A stretch of 64,000 nt of DNA from Polynucleobacter necessarius. GTDB lineage: Bacteria; Pseudomonadota; Gammaproteobacteria; Burkholderiales; Burkholderiaceae. Under the pieces are notes generated by a model, which did not search any database, had not been told where the DNA came from, and was given only the letters and a program-made list of their open reading frames with translations. A program made the translations under genes and the position numbers. This document shows, piece by piece, positions 19,483 to 30,365 of this stretch. Within the stretch, counting starts at the first letter, position 1. Each line of letters begins with the position of its first letter. The stretch spans positions 310,001 through 374,000 of the forward strand of contig NZ_LT606948.1 in NCBI RefSeq assembly GCF_900095185.1. The letters run 5' to 3'.

Positions 19483-20433
19483 GTGAACGTATTCCGTGGC
19501 CCCACCCAGTTTTCTGTAGGACCAGCTTGTGCCCTAACTATCGGTAATTTCGATGGCGTGCACAGGGGCCATCGCGCCCTTCTTCAAGAACTCGTAGGTG
19601 GCGCCAAAGAGCGGGGTCTAGATAGCTGCGTCATAACCTTTGAGCCACACCCAAAGGAATTCTTCTTGCCTGAACAGGCTCCAGCTCGCATTTTCAATTT
19701 GCGTGACAAATTAGCTGCACTGGCCGAAATTGGAATTGATCGCGTTGTTGTTGAACATTTCAACTCAGCTTTTGCCAAACTCTCACCGGAAGAATTTGTT
19801 TCAGAAATTTTTGTCAAAAAACTGAATGCTAAATGGATTTTGATTGGCGATGATTTTTGCTATGGCGCAAAACGTGCGGGTAATTTTTCTAACCTTAAGG
19901 CAGCAGGTGAAAAATACGGTTTTGAAGTATCCAGCCTTCAAACCATTGAAGAAAATGGCACGCGCATTTCAAGCTCTGCTTTACGCGCTGCACTTGCTAG
20001 CGGAGATATGAAGCAAACTGAAAAATTGTTAGGGCGACCATACGGAATTTCTGGTCACGTGATTCATGGTCAACAACTGGGTCGGAAACTCGGTTTCCCA
20101 ACTTTAAATTTAGCAGTTGCTAATCACTTGCATCATCGCAAGCCTGCAACAACCGGCATCTTTACCGCCCAAGTATTAGGGCTTGCTGATAAACCCCTGC
20201 AGGCCGTGGCTAGCCTGGGCGTTAGACCAACCGTAGAAGATGAAGGCAGAGTATTACTAGAGATGCATATCTTTGACTTCAACTCAGATGTCTACGGCAA
20301 GATCATCACCGTAGAGCTATTAGAAAAAATTCGTGATGAGGCAAAGTATCCCGATCTCGAAACCCTTACAAAAGCGATTGCAGCAGATGCAGCGCATGCC
20401 AGAAATTATTTCCAGAAAAAAACATATGTCTGA
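19483..20433 (+). CDS. ribF: bifunctional riboflavin kinase / FAD synthetase
   Basis: Makes FMN from riboflavin and then FAD. 316 residues, normal length. The N-terminal nucleotidylyltransferase domain shows [13 protein letters not shown] (about 18-30) and the C-terminal kinase domain [11 protein letters not shown] (about 202) and [10 protein letters not shown] (about 226). The start is GTG at 19483. It overlaps the ileS start by 8 bp, the common ribF-ileS-lspA arrangement. Confidence 0.95.
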   Translation: MNVFRGPTQFSVGPACALTIGNFDGVHRGHRALLQELVGGAKERGLDSCVITFEPHPKEFFLPEQAPARIFNLRDKLAALAEIGIDRVVVEHFNSAFAKLSPEEFVSEIFVKKLNAKWILIGDDFCYGAKRAGNFSNLKAAGEKYGFEVSSLQTIEENGTRISSSALRAALASGDMKQTEKLLGRPYGISGHVIHGQQLGRKLGFPTLNLAVANHLHHRKPATTGIFTAQVLGLADKPLQAVASLGVRPTVEDEGRVLLEMHIFDFNSDVYGKIITVELLEKIRDEAKYPDLETLTKAIAADAAHARNYFQKKTYV

Positions 20434-23287
20434 AAAAGAAAACTCCTATCCTGTTAATCTTCTAGATACCGCGTTTCCAATGCGGGGAGACCTCGCTAAG
20501 CGCGAACCTAAATGGGTAGCCGAATGGCAAAAAAATAAGCTCTACGAAAAAATTCGTGCGGCCCATGCAGGCCAGCCAAAGTTTATCTTGCATGATGGCC
20601 CTCCCTATGCAAACGGTGATATCCATATTGGTCATGCTGTCAATAAAATTCTGAAAGACATGATCGTGAAGTCACGCTGGCTCATGGGCTTTGACTCTGT
20701 CTATGTTCCCGGTTGGGACTGTCATGGCATGCCAATTGAAATCCAGATTGAAAAAGAATTTGGCAAAAATCTACCGACGGCTGAGGTGCAATCCAAGGCC
20801 CGCGCTTATGCACATGTTCAGGTAGAAAAACAAAAGCAAGATTTTGAGCGTTTGGGTGTATTGGGTGATTGGAACAACCCCTATCTCACTATGAACTACC
20901 GCAATGAAGCCGATGAAATCCGCGCATTAGGAAAAATCTGGGAAAAGGGTTACGTATTCCGGGGCTTAAAACCAGTGAACTGGTGTTTTGATTGCGGATC
21001 TGCTCTTGCTGAAGCTGAAGTGGAGTACCAAGATAAAACCGATCCAACGGTAGATGTCGGATTTGCATTTGACGATGCTCAGCGTCCGCATCTAACAAAA
21101 GCTTTTGGATTAACCGAACTTCCAAACAAACCAGGCCAAATTGTCATTTGGACAACCACTCCTTGGACTATTCCTGCTAACCAAGCGATGAATGTTCATC
21201 CAGAGCTCAACTACGCTCTGGTTGATGTTGGTGACAAACTCCTAATCCTTGCACAAGATCGTGTAGAAACTTGTCTGCAAGATTATGGGCTAGAAGGTAA
21301 AGTCATTGCTAGTTGCCAAGGACAACAGCTAGCCAATATCTCTTTCTGGCACCCGCTTGCACCTTTGCATGAAGGTTATAAACGTCTCTCCCCAATCTAT
21401 CCAGCAGAATATGTCACCCTAGATACCGGCACCGGTATTGTTCACTCTGCTCCCGCTTACGGTGAAGAGGACTTTAAATCCTGCAAATCAAACAAACTGG
21501 CTGATAAGGATATTCTGAACCCAGTCATGGGTCATGGCGTATATGCATCTTGGTTACCCCTCTTTGCCAACGAATATATCTGGAAAGCAAACCCAAAGAT
21601 CGTTGAAGCAATGCGTGAAGCGGGAAGCTTGCTACGCGATAAAACGTATACCCACTCTTATATGCATTGCTGGCGTCATAAGTCACCCATTATTTATCGT
21701 GCGACCTCACAATGGTTTGCGAGCATGGATAACAAGCCAGCGGATGACAAAGCCAGCTTGCGAGAGACAGCATTAGCTGGAATAGAAAGCACTGGGTTCT
21801 TTCCAGCATGGGGCAAACAACGGCTCAAGAGCATGATTGCAAATCGTCCTGACTGGACTTTGTCGCGACAGCGCCAATGGGGTGTGCCAATGGCCTTCTT
21901 TGTTCACAAAGAAAGTGGTGAGCCACATCCACGCACTATTGAGTTACTTGAAGAAATTGCTAAGCGGGTTGAAAAAGAAGGCGTTGAAGCTTGGCAAAAA
22001 TTAGAAGTTGCTGAATTTCTTGGCGAAGAAGCTAAACATTATGAAAAGAATCGCGACACCTTAGATGTATGGTTTGATTCTGGCACAACGCATTGGCACG
22101 TTAATCGTGGCTCACATCGAGACGAGTTGCTTATCGCTGATGCAGAAAAACCTGATGGCCGACTAGCAGATTTATATTTAGAGGGCTCAGATCAACACCG
22201 CGGCTGGTTCCACTCCTCATTACTCACAGGTGCGATGCTCGATGGCAAGCCTCCCTACAAAGCCCTCCTGACACATGGCTTTACCGTCGATGGTCAAGGT
22301 CGCAAAATGAGCAAGTCCGTGGGGAATGTCATCGCACCACAGCAGATAGCAGACAAACTCGGTGCTGAAATTATTCGCTTATGGGTTGCCTCAACTGACT
22401 ACTCTGGAGAAATGACAATCTCTGATGAGATTCTTAAACGCGTAACCGAAAGTTATCGTCGAATTCGCAATACTTTACGTTTCTTGCTAGCCAATCTCTC
22501 TGATTTTGATCCGAGCAAACATTCAATGCCTGCGGAACAATGGCTTGAGATTGATCGTTACGTAGTTGCTCTGGCTAATCAACTGCAAAATGACGTTGAA
22601 GCACATTACCACTCTTATGAGTTTCAGCCAGCAGTAGCTCGCATGCTAACTTTTTGCTCCGAGGATTTAGGAGGTTTCTATTTAGATATCCTCAAAGATC
22701 GTCTTTATACAAGCGCGCCAAATTCGCCTGATCGTCGTGCCGCCCAGAATGCCTTATTCCAGATAACCCGCAATCTATTAAAGTGGCTCTCGCCATTCCT
22801 AACCTTCACAGCAGAAGAAGCCTGGAAGGACTTCCCTCACGGATCGAATACCAACGCTCCTGAATCGATATTTATGGAGGAGTTTGGGCAGTTCCCAGAA
22901 ATTATTCACGCCGATGAATTACTTGCAAAGTGGGGTCGTATTCGAGAAATTCGCTCTGAAATCACCAAGGCAATTGAGGTTGAGCGTGAAGCTGGCAACG
23001 TGGGGTCGTCTCTTCAGGCAGAGCTGACTATCAAAGTTGGTGATGTTGGCTTTGCGATCTTGCATTCTCTGGAGGATGACTTCCGTTTTGTCACCATAAC
23101 ATCAAGCGCCAATATTGAACTGAGCAACCAAGGTCTAGAGATATTGGTTCGCGGTAGTCAGTACAAAAAATGTGGTCGCTGCTGGCACCATACCAAAGAC
23201 GTTGGAAGCAATACGGATCACCCAGAACTATGTGGTCGCTGTATCAGCAATCTCTTTGGCGATGGTGATCACCGTCTCTTTGCCTGA
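20426..23287 (+). CDS. ileS: isoleucyl-tRNA synthetase
   Basis: Class I synthetase of 953 residues (E. coli 938). The start ATG 20426 ([19 protein letters not shown]) is chosen over an in-frame ATG 31 codons upstream, because that extra stretch is ribF coding sequence. HIGH is seen in [11 protein letters not shown] near 67, KMSKS in [10 protein letters not shown] near 628, with the editing CP1 domain between. The C-terminal zinc-binding CGRCWHH and CGRCI pairs are present. The frame is clean. Confidence 0.97.
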   Translation: MSEKENSYPVNLLDTAFPMRGDLAKREPKWVAEWQKNKLYEKIRAAHAGQPKFILHDGPPYANGDIHIGHAVNKILKDMIVKSRWLMGFDSVYVPGWDCHGMPIEIQIEKEFGKNLPTAEVQSKARAYAHVQVEKQKQDFERLGVLGDWNNPYLTMNYRNEADEIRALGKIWEKGYVFRGLKPVNWCFDCGSALAEAEVEYQDKTDPTVDVGFAFDDAQRPHLTKAFGLTELPNKPGQIVIWTTTPWTIPANQAMNVHPELNYALVDVGDKLLILAQDRVETCLQDYGLEGKVIASCQGQQLANISFWHPLAPLHEGYKRLSPIYPAEYVTLDTGTGIVHSAPAYGEEDFKSCKSNKLADKDILNPVMGHGVYASWLPLFANEYIWKANPKIVEAMREAGSLLRDKTYTHSYMHCWRHKSPIIYRATSQWFASMDNKPADDKASLRETALAGIESTGFFPAWGKQRLKSMIANRPDWTLSRQRQWGVPMAFFVHKESGEPHPRTIELLEEIAKRVEKEGVEAWQKLEVAEFLGEEAKHYEKNRDTLDVWFDSGTTHWHVNRGSHRDELLIADAEKPDGRLADLYLEGSDQHRGWFHSSLLTGAMLDGKPPYKALLTHGFTVDGQGRKMSKSVGNVIAPQQIADKLGAEIIRLWVASTDYSGEMTISDEILKRVTESYRRIRNTLRFLLANLSDFDPSKHSMPAEQWLEIDRYVVALANQLQNDVEAHYHSYEFQPAVARMLTFCSEDLGGFYLDILKDRLYTSAPNSPDRRAAQNALFQITRNLLKWLSPFLTFTAEEAWKDFPHGSNTNAPESIFMEEFGQFPEIIHADELLAKWGRIREIRSEITKAIEVEREAGNVGSSLQAELTIKVGDVGFAILHSLEDDFRFVTITSSANIELSNQGLEILVRGSQYKKCGRCWHHTKDVGSNTDHPELCGRCISNLFGDGDHRLFA

Positions 23288-23298
23288 TAGTCAATGAT

Positions 23299-23790
23299 AT
23301 GAAAAGTATCGCCCTGCTCCGTTATCTTGCAATTGCAATCATTGTCTTATTGCTAGATCAATTGAGTAAATGGTCGGCCTTAAGTAATTTAAAAATGGGC
23401 GTTCCTGAGCCAGTACTGCCTTGTATGAATTGGTTGCTCCTTTTTAACCCAGGTGCAGCATTTTCATTTTTGGCGCAAGGTTCCGGTTGGCAGCGCTGGT
23501 TCTTTACAGTCATCGGTCTTGCAGCCTCCGTTTACATTATTTGGCTTCTCTTCAAGAGCCAAAGTGACAGACTACTGTGCATAGTCCTTAGTCTAATCTT
23601 GGGAGGCGCCCTAGGCAACGTCTTAGATCGCGTTATGTATGGCGCTGTCGTAGACTTTATAGACTTGTACTACGGCAATTGGCATTGGCCTGCTTTTAAT
23701 ATCGCTGATAGCGCCATTTGTATTGGTGCTGCCCTTATTATCTGGGGAGAATTACGCAAGTCATTTTGCAAATCTGACCAACACCATTAA
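23299..23790 (+). CDS. lspA: lipoprotein signal peptidase (signal peptidase II)
   Basis: Inner-membrane aspartyl protease that cleaves signal peptides from diacylglyceryl-prolipoproteins. 163 residues with four hydrophobic helices. Catalytic aspartates are in GNVLDRVMYGAVVDFIDLY near residues 109-128, and the conserved LLLDQLSKW is near 18. It is 11 bp downstream of ileS and 9 bp upstream of coaBC. Confidence 0.95.
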   Translation: MKSIALLRYLAIAIIVLLLDQLSKWSALSNLKMGVPEPVLPCMNWLLLFNPGAAFSFLAQGSGWQRWFFTVIGLAASVYIIWLLFKSQSDRLLCIVLSLILGGALGNVLDRVMYGAVVDFIDLYYGNWHWPAFNIADSAICIGAALIIWGELRKSFCKSDQHH

Positions 23791-23799
23791 GCGGGTGCC

Positions 23800-25011
23800 A
23801 TGCAATCACTTTTAAACAAGAAAATCGTTCTCGGCCTCTCTGGAGGAATAGCAGCTTACAAGGCTCCAGAACTGGCGCGCCAACTAATCCAAGAGGGTGC
23901 GTCAGTCCAAGCAGTGATGACCGAAGCTGCACAACAGTTTGGTACAGCAGTGACAATGCAGGCTCTGACGGGTAACCCAGTCTATTTGAGTCAGTGGGAT
24001 AGTACGATTCCCAACAATATGGCGCATATTGAGTTATCACGCTCTGCTGACGCCATTTTGATTGCTCCTGCAAGCGCCGATCTCATGGCCAAGCTTTCTT
24101 TGGGTCTAGCAGACGATTTGCTAAGCACCCTCTGTCTCGCGCGTGACTGCCCTCTCTTGTTAGCCCCAGCCATGAATAAGCAAATGTGGGAGCATGCTGC
24201 CACGCAAAGAAGCGCCAAGAGACTTTCTGAGGATGGAGTGGCTTTGCTGGGACCCGCTAGTGGCTTTCAGGCATGTGGCGAAGTGGGCATGGGCAGGATG
24301 CTAGAGCCCGCCGAAATCACAGAACAAGTGATCGCATTTTTTCAGCAGAAAATCTTGGCCGGAAAAAAAGTGGTAATTACAGCAGGCCCCACATTTGAGG
24401 CAATCGATCCAATGCGCGGCATCACTAATCACAGCTCTGGCAAGATGGGTTTTGCAATTGCACGCGCCGCTGTTGAAGCTGGCGCCCAAGTCCATTTAAT
24501 TGCTGGACCCTGTGAACTTGAAACACCTTTGCTAGCTACTGGGCAAATTACACGCACAAATGTAGTCAGCGCTAAAGAAATGCATTCGACTGCTCTCAGC
24601 GTTAGTGACTGCGATATCTTTTTTGCAGCGGCAGCAGTTGCAGATTGGGGTATTGCCCAGCCAGCAAAAGAAAAAATCAAGCGCCAAGGTAATCAAGCGC
24701 CCAACATTGAATTTGTAGCGAATCCAGATATTTTGCTAGATATTGCTAAGGCAGTGAAAACAAAAGCTGGCAAACCTTATCCCTACTGCGTAGGTTTTGC
24801 CGCCGAATCGACGGATCTCGAGAAGCATGCCAATGAAAAGCGTAAGCGTAAAAATATTCCCATGATTGTAGGAAATATTGGTCCAGAAACCTTTGGAAGC
24901 GACCTCAATCAGTTGCTCGTAATTGATGCTAACAGTAGCAAAAAAATTGCTACAGCTGAAAAGCTACAGTTGGCGCGCCAGCTAATTCAACTCGTTGCCA
25001 AAAAAATCTAA
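23800..25011 (+). CDS. coaBC: phosphopantothenoylcysteine decarboxylase / phosphopantothenate-cysteine ligase
   Basis: Bifunctional coenzyme A enzyme of 403 residues. The CoaC flavoprotein half has [13 protein letters not shown] at the start, the catalytic histidine in [13 protein letters not shown] near 71, PAMNKQMW near 123 and the catalytic cysteine in [10 protein letters not shown] near 158. The CoaB half begins at [18 protein letters not shown] near 190. It is intact although panB, which makes the pantoate upstream in the same pathway, is broken in this window. Confidence 0.96.
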   Translation: MQSLLNKKIVLGLSGGIAAYKAPELARQLIQEGASVQAVMTEAAQQFGTAVTMQALTGNPVYLSQWDSTIPNNMAHIELSRSADAILIAPASADLMAKLSLGLADDLLSTLCLARDCPLLLAPAMNKQMWEHAATQRSAKRLSEDGVALLGPASGFQACGEVGMGRMLEPAEITEQVIAFFQQKILAGKKVVITAGPTFEAIDPMRGITNHSSGKMGFAIARAAVEAGAQVHLIAGPCELETPLLATGQITRTNVVSAKEMHSTALSVSDCDIFFAAAAVADWGIAQPAKEKIKRQGNQAPNIEFVANPDILLDIAKAVKTKAGKPYPYCVGFAAESTDLEKHANEKRKRKNIPMIVGNIGPETFGSDLNQLLVIDANSSKKIATAEKLQLARQLIQLVAKKI

Positions 25012-25058
25012 TTTCTCTTTTTGAGTTTTATTGTTTAATACCTGCTTTAGGAAATCTC

Positions 25059-25508
25059 ATGCAATCACTCCAAGTCAAAATTCTCGATGAACGTATGCGC
25101 GATCAATTGCCTACTTATAGCACTCCTGGAAGTGCTGGATTAGACCTGCGGGCATGCATCGATGCAGAGATTGAGTTTGCACCTGGACAAACGGTATTGA
25201 TTCCAACAGGCCTAGCCATTTATATTGAAGATCCAGGCTACGCCGCATTTATTTTGCCGCGCTCTAGTTTAGGCCATAAGCACGGCATCGTACTTGGCAA
25301 CTTAGTCGGCTTAATCGACTCTGATTATCAAGGTCAATTAATGGTCAGCACCTGGAACCGGGGATCAACTGCATTCAAGCTAGAACCTATGGGACGGCTT
25401 GCTCAATTGGTAGTCCTGCCTATTCAGCAGGTGGAACTTAAGGTTGTGGAGGAGTTCACAGAAAGTAGTCGCGGCGCAGGTGGGTTTGGAAGTACAGGTA
25501 GGGTATAA
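25059..25508 (+). CDS. dut: deoxyuridine 5'-triphosphate nucleotidohydrolase
   Basis: Trimeric dUTPase; hydrolyses dUTP to dUMP and keeps uracil out of DNA. 149 residues. All five motifs are seen in order: [10 protein letters not shown] (~22), PRSSLG (~67), GLIDSDYQG (~87), GRLAQLVV (~111) and [10 protein letters not shown] (~138). Last gene of the ribF operon; a terminator follows. Confidence 0.96.
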   Translation: MQSLQVKILDERMRDQLPTYSTPGSAGLDLRACIDAEIEFAPGQTVLIPTGLAIYIEDPGYAAFILPRSSLGHKHGIVLGNLVGLIDSDYQGQLMVSTWNRGSTAFKLEPMGRLAQLVVLPIQQVELKVVEEFTESSRGAGGFGSTGRV

Positions 25509-25813
25509 AGAGCTTCTTTGAACTCTACAATCAAATAAAAAGCCACCCGCAGGTGGCTTTTTATTTCAGTGGAAATAACTGACTTACGGATATGCGCTTT
25601 ACGGGCTGCATCTTGTGACATACCGGCTCCAGCACCCTCACGAGATTCTTGTTCTGCAGTAATTTCTTTACGGCGCTCTTTACACGAGCCAGCAATCTCT
25701 TGAAGCGCTTTGCGTGCTCGAGCAGCAGAAGCCTTGACACCTTTACCTTGAAACTTTTCATTCTCAGCTTTGTACGTTTCAAAAGCCTTTAGTAATGTAT
25801 CGTGATGCAACAT
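25424..25813 (-). CDS. small basic protein resembling histone H1-like Hc1; 3' end doubtful
   Basis: 129-codon frame starting ATG 25813 behind an AAGGGA ribosome site. Residues ~15-50 ([20 protein letters not shown]) resemble the Hc1/histone-H1-like domain found as a DNA-binding protein in chlamydiae and several other bacteria. The match is by eye, so function is inferred. The sequence is rich in Lys, Arg and Ala to about residue 84. The frame then reads through the terminator hairpin and 85 bp into the convergent dut gene, which is abnormal. A TAA in a neighbouring frame at 25561-25563 is a more natural end, suggesting a late frameshift. Confidence 0.6.
   Translation of the reverse strand: MLHHDTLLKAFETYKAENEKFQGKGVKASAARARKALQEIAGSCKERRKEITAEQESREGAGAGMSQDAARKAHIRKSVISTEIKSHLRVAFYLIVEFKEALYTLPVLPNPPAPRLLSVNSSTTLSSTC
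25535..25566. terminator. bidirectional terminator between dut and the Hc1-like gene
   Basis: Perfect hairpin AAAAAGCCACC-CGCA-GGTGGCTTTTT at 25537-25562, with T-runs on both strands. It ends dut on the plus strand and would end the convergent Hc1-like gene on the minus strand. Confidence 0.85.
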
Positions 25814-25855
25814 GGTTCCCTTTTTTGTTTACATCTATTTAAATAAATACTTTCA

Positions 25856-28162
25856 TTAAATTTCTTCAGCTGGAGCCACATCTACTTTAGGCTTTGTACC
25901 AGTTAATACAGGAGCATCAAAACTCAACTGAACTTTGCCATCAGTATCGATATCAACATCCACATGACCGCCTTGAGCTAACTTGCCAAACAGCAACTCA
26001 TCTGCAAGCGCCTTACGCACAGTGTCTTGAATAATCCGCTGCATTGGGCGAGCCCCCATCAATGGATCAAAGCCATGTTTCACTAAATGGACACGCAAAG
26101 CAGGACTGAAGGTTGCATCTACTTTCTTCTCATGTAGCTGCTCTTCAAGTTGCATCAAGAACTTATCAACCACACGCATGATGATTGATGCATCAAGCGC
26201 CTGAAAGGAGACAATGGCATCCAAGCGATTACGGAACTCAGGGGTGAAGAATTTCTTGATATCTGCCATTTCATCGCCAGACTCACGCGCATTAGTGAAA
26301 CCAATCGTCGATTTCTGCATTGCCTCAGCACCAGCATTGGTGGTCATAATAATAATAACGTTGCGGAAATCGGTTTTGCGACCATTGTTATCTGTCAAAG
26401 TACCGTGATCCATCACCTGCAAAAGAATATTAAAGATGTCTGGATGCGCTTTTTCAATTTCGTCCAAGAGAAGCACGCAATGAGGCTTCTTATTCACCGC
26501 TTCAGTTAATAAACCGCCTTGATCAAAGCCAACATAACCTGGAGGTGCGCCGATCAAACGACTCACCGCATGCCGCTCCATATACTCAGACATATCAAAA
26601 CGCAACAGTTCAATGTCTAGGATGTAGGCAAGCTGCTTTGCAACTTCAGTCTTACCAACCCCTGTTGGCCCAGAGAATAAAAATGAACCAATCGGCCTAT
26701 CAATCTTGCCAAGACCAGCTCGTGTCATCTTGATAGCACTGGCTAAAGCCTCAATCGCTGGATCTTGACCAAAAACTACACTCTTAATATCGCGATCCAA
26801 GGTCTGCAACTTGCTACGATCATCAATGGTGACAGATTGGGGTGGTATGCGCGCAATCTTAGCTACGATCTTCTCAATCTCTGGACGTCCAATAGTTTTC
26901 TTCTGCTTAGACTTGGGTAGGATTCGCTGTGCAGCACCAGCTTCGTCAATCACATCAATCGCCTTATCCGGCAAATGACGATCATTAATGTAGCGAGCAG
27001 AGAGCTCAGCAGCTGCAACCAGGGCGCCAGCAGCATACTTCACGCTGTGATGCTCTTCGAATCGAGGCTTTAACCCACACAAAATTTGCACTGTCTGATC
27101 CACTGTTGGCTCCACAACATCGACCTTTTGGAAGCGACGAGATAAGACTACATCTTTTTCAAAGATGCCACGATACTCTGTGAAGGTAGTTGCACCAATA
27201 CACTTCAGTTGACCATTCGATAATACAGGCTTTAATAAATTACTTGCATCAAGTGTGCCTCCAGAGGCTGCGCCCGCACCAATGAGTGTATGAATCTCAT
27301 CGATAAATAAAACACCATGCGCATGTTCTTGCAGTGACTTAAGAAGGCTCTTCAAACGCTGCTCAAAATCGCCACGATACTTAGTGCCAGCCAAGAGAGC
27401 ACCCATATCTAAGGAATACACAGTGGCATTAGCCAGAATTTCGGGGACATCGCCTTTAACAATTCTCCAAGCCAGACCCTCAGCGATAGCTGTCTTACCC
27501 ACGCCGGCTTCACCAACCAACAATGGGTTGTTCTTGCGGCGACGGCATAGCACCTGAATCACTCGCTCCACCTCGTTTTCGCGACCAATCAGTGGATCAA
27601 TCTTGCCCTGACGAGCCATGGCATTCAAGTTGTGGGTGTATTGCTCTAAAGAACTTTCTTTACCAGAGGAGGCTAACTCCTCAGTCTCCTGTGAAGACTC
27701 AACAGGTTTGACCTGCTCAGTTTGATCTTTGCGTACTCCATGACTAATAAAGTTAACTACATCTAGACGCGTGACTCCTTGCTGCTGTAAGAAATACACC
27801 GCATGTGAATCTTTTTCTCCAAAAATAGCTACTAAAACATTTGCACCAGTGACCTCTTTCTTGTCATTCGATGTGGACTGCACATGCATGATAGCTCGCT
27901 GAATTACGCGCTGAAAACCAAGCGTCGGCTGAGTATCGACCTCATCAGTACCAGGAACAACTCGAGTACTGTCGTTAATAAAATTCTTCAGTTGCGCACG
28001 TAGCTCTGCGATATTGACTGCACAGGCCTTCAAAGCCTCTACAGCAGTTGCGTTATCTAGCAGAGCAGCAAGCAAATGTTCAGCCGTAATGAACTCATGT
28101 CGCGATGTCCTTGCGTCTACAAACGCCATGTGCAAACTCACTTCCAATTCTTGGGCAATCAT
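25856..28162 (-). CDS. clpA: ATP-dependent Clp protease ATP-binding subunit ClpA
   Basis: AAA+ unfoldase that feeds substrates to ClpP. 768 residues from ATG 28162 ([14 protein letters not shown]); an in-frame ATG six codons upstream is less likely because 28162 overlaps the clpS stop (ATGA). Order: double Clp-N repeat (1-145), first AAA module with [10 protein letters not shown] near 217 and [10 protein letters not shown] near 288, second module with [10 protein letters not shown] near 502, and the ClpP-docking IGF loop in STIGFTN near 622. The frame is intact. Confidence 0.97.
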   Translation of the reverse strand: MIAQELEVSLHMAFVDARTSRHEFITAEHLLAALLDNATAVEALKACAVNIAELRAQLKNFINDSTRVVPGTDEVDTQPTLGFQRVIQRAIMHVQSTSNDKKEVTGANVLVAIFGEKDSHAVYFLQQQGVTRLDVVNFISHGVRKDQTEQVKPVESSQETEELASSGKESSLEQYTHNLNAMARQGKIDPLIGRENEVERVIQVLCRRRKNNPLLVGEAGVGKTAIAEGLAWRIVKGDVPEILANATVYSLDMGALLAGTKYRGDFEQRLKSLLKSLQEHAHGVLFIDEIHTLIGAGAASGGTLDASNLLKPVLSNGQLKCIGATTFTEYRGIFEKDVVLSRRFQKVDVVEPTVDQTVQILCGLKPRFEEHHSVKYAAGALVAAAELSARYINDRHLPDKAIDVIDEAGAAQRILPKSKQKKTIGRPEIEKIVAKIARIPPQSVTIDDRSKLQTLDRDIKSVVFGQDPAIEALASAIKMTRAGLGKIDRPIGSFLFSGPTGVGKTEVAKQLAYILDIELLRFDMSEYMERHAVSRLIGAPPGYVGFDQGGLLTEAVNKKPHCVLLLDEIEKAHPDIFNILLQVMDHGTLTDNNGRKTDFRNVIIIMTTNAGAEAMQKSTIGFTNARESGDEMADIKKFFTPEFRNRLDAIVSFQALDASIIMRVVDKFLMQLEEQLHEKKVDATFSPALRVHLVKHGFDPLMGARPMQRIIQDTVRKALADELLFGKLAQGGHVDVDIDTDGKVQLSFDAPVLTGTKPKVDVAPAEEI

Positions 28163-28506
28163 GCTTCCTCCATAGTGCACTGTAGTGGGTGACCCGCTTC
28201 ACGGGATAGTTCAATAACTTGATGCACTTTTGTGGCAGCAACATCGCGAGTAAATATCCCGCAAACGCCCTTGCCTACGAAATGTACCTGCAACATGATG
28301 CGTGTAGCTGTTTCATGATCCTTATTAAAATACTCCTGCATCACCATCACCACAAATTCCATTGGCGTGTAATCGTCATTCAGTAACAAAACTTTATACA
28401 TCGAAGGCGCTTTTACCTGCTCGGCCTGTTTTTCAAAAAGAACAGTATCGTCGGCATATGGAATGCCGGGGTTGCTAGTAGTGGGATTTTTTGGTACGCG
28501 ACTCAT
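28159..28506 (-). CDS. clpS: ClpS, N-end rule adaptor of ClpAP
   Basis: Adaptor that binds N-degrons and delivers them to ClpA. 115 residues from ATG 28506 ([14 protein letters not shown]); the frame extends six codons upstream but that part is not family-like. The binding core [15 protein letters not shown] and the helix with [10 protein letters not shown] are visible. It overlaps clpA by four bases, so the pair is translationally coupled. Confidence 0.95.
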   Translation of the reverse strand: MSRVPKNPTTSNPGIPYADDTVLFEKQAEQVKAPSMYKVLLLNDDYTPMEFVVMVMQEYFNKDHETATRIMLQVHFVGKGVCGIFTRDVAATKVHQVIELSREAGHPLQCTMEEA

Positions 28507-28629
28507 GAGAAACATTCTAAACACAGATATCGAAACTTTAATTTACTAGGGTCTTGTTGCGAAAAACACGCGAAAAACCCTCTAAAACCCATATTGGGGC
28601 AATTTTCTATAAAAAAGGGGTAATTACGA

Positions 28630-28691
28630 GGGGGTAGGGGTATATAATTCCTTGACACCCCTACAAAATTGGCAAACAATCAGGGGGTAGG
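28630..28691. promoter_or_regulatory. repeat-rich control region between clpS and the cold-shock gene
   Basis: A perfect inverted repeat GTAGGGGT (28634-28641) / ACCCCTAC (28657-28664), 15 bp apart, contains a TTGACA box (28652-28657). With a 17 bp spacer this faces AACAAT (28675-28680), a possible plus-strand promoter for the cold-shock gene. A direct repeat GGGGGTAGG occurs at 28630-28638 and 28683-28691, 53 bp apart. Operator function is inferred. Confidence 0.45.
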
Positions 28692-28790
28692 CTTCAAGAG
28701 AGGTTCTATTTAGGCGTGTTGTGGATTGAGACTGATTAAAAAGTATTTACCCTCATCACGGTTGTTTTAAGTTTATGTAATGGAGTTCGC

Positions 28791-28994
28791 ATGGCGACCG
28801 GAATTGTTAAGTGGTTCAATGATGCAAAAGGTTTTGGCTTTATAAAACCTGATGATGGTGAAGAAGAGTTGTTCGCGCATTTCAGCGCAATTACTATGCC
28901 TGGGTTCAAAACCCTTAAGGAAAACCAAAAGGTGACGTTTGACATTACCCAAGGTCCTAAAGGCAAGCAAGCTACCAATATCCAAGTGGCTTAA
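28791..28994 (+). CDS. cold-shock domain protein (CspA family)
   Basis: 67-residue nucleic-acid-binding OB-fold protein acting as an RNA chaperone. RNP1 is seen as KGFGFIKP near residues 13-20 and an RNP2-like LFAHFSAI near 27-34. Length and start ([17 protein letters not shown]) are typical of Burkholderiales CspA/CspD-like proteins. A leader of roughly 100 nt lies between the probable promoter and the ATG, as is usual for csp genes. Which paralogue it is cannot be told from sequence. Confidence 0.95.
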   Translation: MATGIVKWFNDAKGFGFIKPDDGEEELFAHFSAITMPGFKTLKENQKVTFDITQGPKGKQATNIQVA

Positions 28995-29014
28995 ATAGTC
29001 CTTAGATCATTATT

Positions 29015-29045
29015 AAAAACCCAGGATTCGTTCCTGGGTTTTTTT
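29015..29045 (+). terminator. intrinsic terminator after the cold-shock gene
   Basis: Hairpin AAAACCCAGGA / TCCTGGGTTTT with a short loop around 29027-29031, followed by seven T. About 20 bp after the stop codon. Confidence 0.9.
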
Positions 29046-29078
29046 CGCCTGTAATTTAGCCCATTTAAAATCTTTTTC

Positions 29079-29600
29079 ATGCGCACAAATCAAAAACTGA
29101 CTCAGAAGCTTTTCGCACTAGCCCTATTCATTTACCCAGCTCTAGCTTTAGCGCAAGTCAATATTGGACTTCCAATCATTGAACTCAAAGCGGGTATTTA
29201 TCGGATTCAGGCTGAACTAGCGGATACGCCCAAGGCAAGAGAGGTAGGCCTAATGAATCGCACAAGCATGCCGACAAACTCGGGTATGCTTTTTGTGTTT
29301 GAACAAAAGGCTGGCCATTGCTTTTGGATGCATAACACCAAGATCCCGCTTTCGATTGCATTCATCGCAGACGATGGAAGGATTGTGAATATAGAAGAGA
29401 TGCAAGCAAAGACAACCAATAATCATTGCCCTAAAGCAGCTATTCGTTTCGCTTTAGAGATGAATAAACAATGGTTCCCTGACCGCGTGATTGTTCCGGG
29501 CTCAGTGATTAGTGGATTACCCAAAAAGCAGGTTTACTGGTCTAAATCTGCTTTATCCAGGCCTTTATCTTATCCACAACCTCCTGCTCAATTCCTCTAA
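29079..29600 (+). CDS. secreted DUF192 family protein
   Basis: 173 residues. The N-terminal signal peptide (LFALALFIYPALALA, cleavage expected near residue 25) is followed by a DUF192 domain (PF02643): EVGLMNRTSMPTNSGMLFVF near 55-74, CFWMHNTKIPLSIAFI near 81, and FALEMNKQWF near 124. Function unknown; a periplasmic location is inferred. The last ~22 residues after ISGLPKK look foreign to the family and overlap the convergent hydrolase relic. An A5 run at 29523-29527 may have shifted the frame, since a neighbouring frame would stop at 29543-29545. Confidence 0.8.
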   Translation: MRTNQKLTQKLFALALFIYPALALAQVNIGLPIIELKAGIYRIQAELADTPKAREVGLMNRTSMPTNSGMLFVFEQKAGHCFWMHNTKIPLSIAFIADDGRIVNIEEMQAKTTNNHCPKAAIRFALEMNKQWFPDRVIVPGSVISGLPKKQVYWSKSALSRPLSYPQPPAQFL

Positions 29601-30292
29601 AACCGTGATGTCCAGCTGGACTGGCAAGGATTGCCCTCATCAATGCCGCCCTCCCTCCATCAGGAAAAACAGTGTACCGTAACGCTGACTATTCTCAATA
29701 GATGAACTAGTTGGCGTGATGCGATGACATCCATCATTTTTATGAGTCACGATCAACTTTCTGCTTTTGCGATTTCTAGTATCAAGGCCGCCAATTGCAT
29801 GCTACCGAAGAAGTATGCATGAAGCCTGCGACTTCACCATCCATGTTCTCCGACATGTAGATATTTTCGGTTGTACCCATGCTGGTACCGGCGATATAAA
29901 TTTTTGCTGCTGGAAATTTAGTTTTTAAATCAGCAACTACTCCCCGCATACGATCTAAACTCCTACCTCAATCAATTACAACTACTGCCACATCATTATC
30001 AGCAAACATCCCCCTAGTGCGAACCAAGAAATTTTTTCCTGTACCTGAAAAAAATGGTGTTCCATCTGGATTTTTCTTTAGTCCAATAGTTCCATGCCCA
30101 CCCAGCATCATGATCAGCACATACTTTGGTGCTGATGTGATTGATGGCACAAAAACATAAGAAATCTCATCGCCGTCTGAATAGCGAGCTGTATATACAT
30201 ACACATCGATTTTCTCTGATTTCGCATGCGAAAGTGAGTGTGTAAAAAGTGCAAGAATAAAACCAGTTGCTAATATTTTTTAATATATTCAT
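29542..30292 (-). pseudogene. broken alpha/beta hydrolase-like secreted protein
   Basis: Relic read on the minus strand. A start near 30292 (MNILKN) leads into a shifted signal peptide. The frame from 30204 to 29968 is open (MYVYTARYSDGDEISYVFVP) and ends at a TGA after VAVVVID. It continues in pieces: RMRGVVADLKTKFPAAKIYI, then the nucleophile elbow AGTSMGTTENIY near 29880-29900, and near the end ASPAGHHGFRGIEQEVVDKI, where GHHG looks like the catalytic-histidine region. Several stops and shifts. It probably encoded a periplasmic alpha/beta hydrolase; substrate unknown. Confidence 0.82.
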
Positions 30293-30365
30293 AGCCATAG
30301 CTTAATGTAACTTACTGGCAAAAAATAAGGCCTCTCGTAAGCGGCCTTCTTAAAAAGAATCTTAA

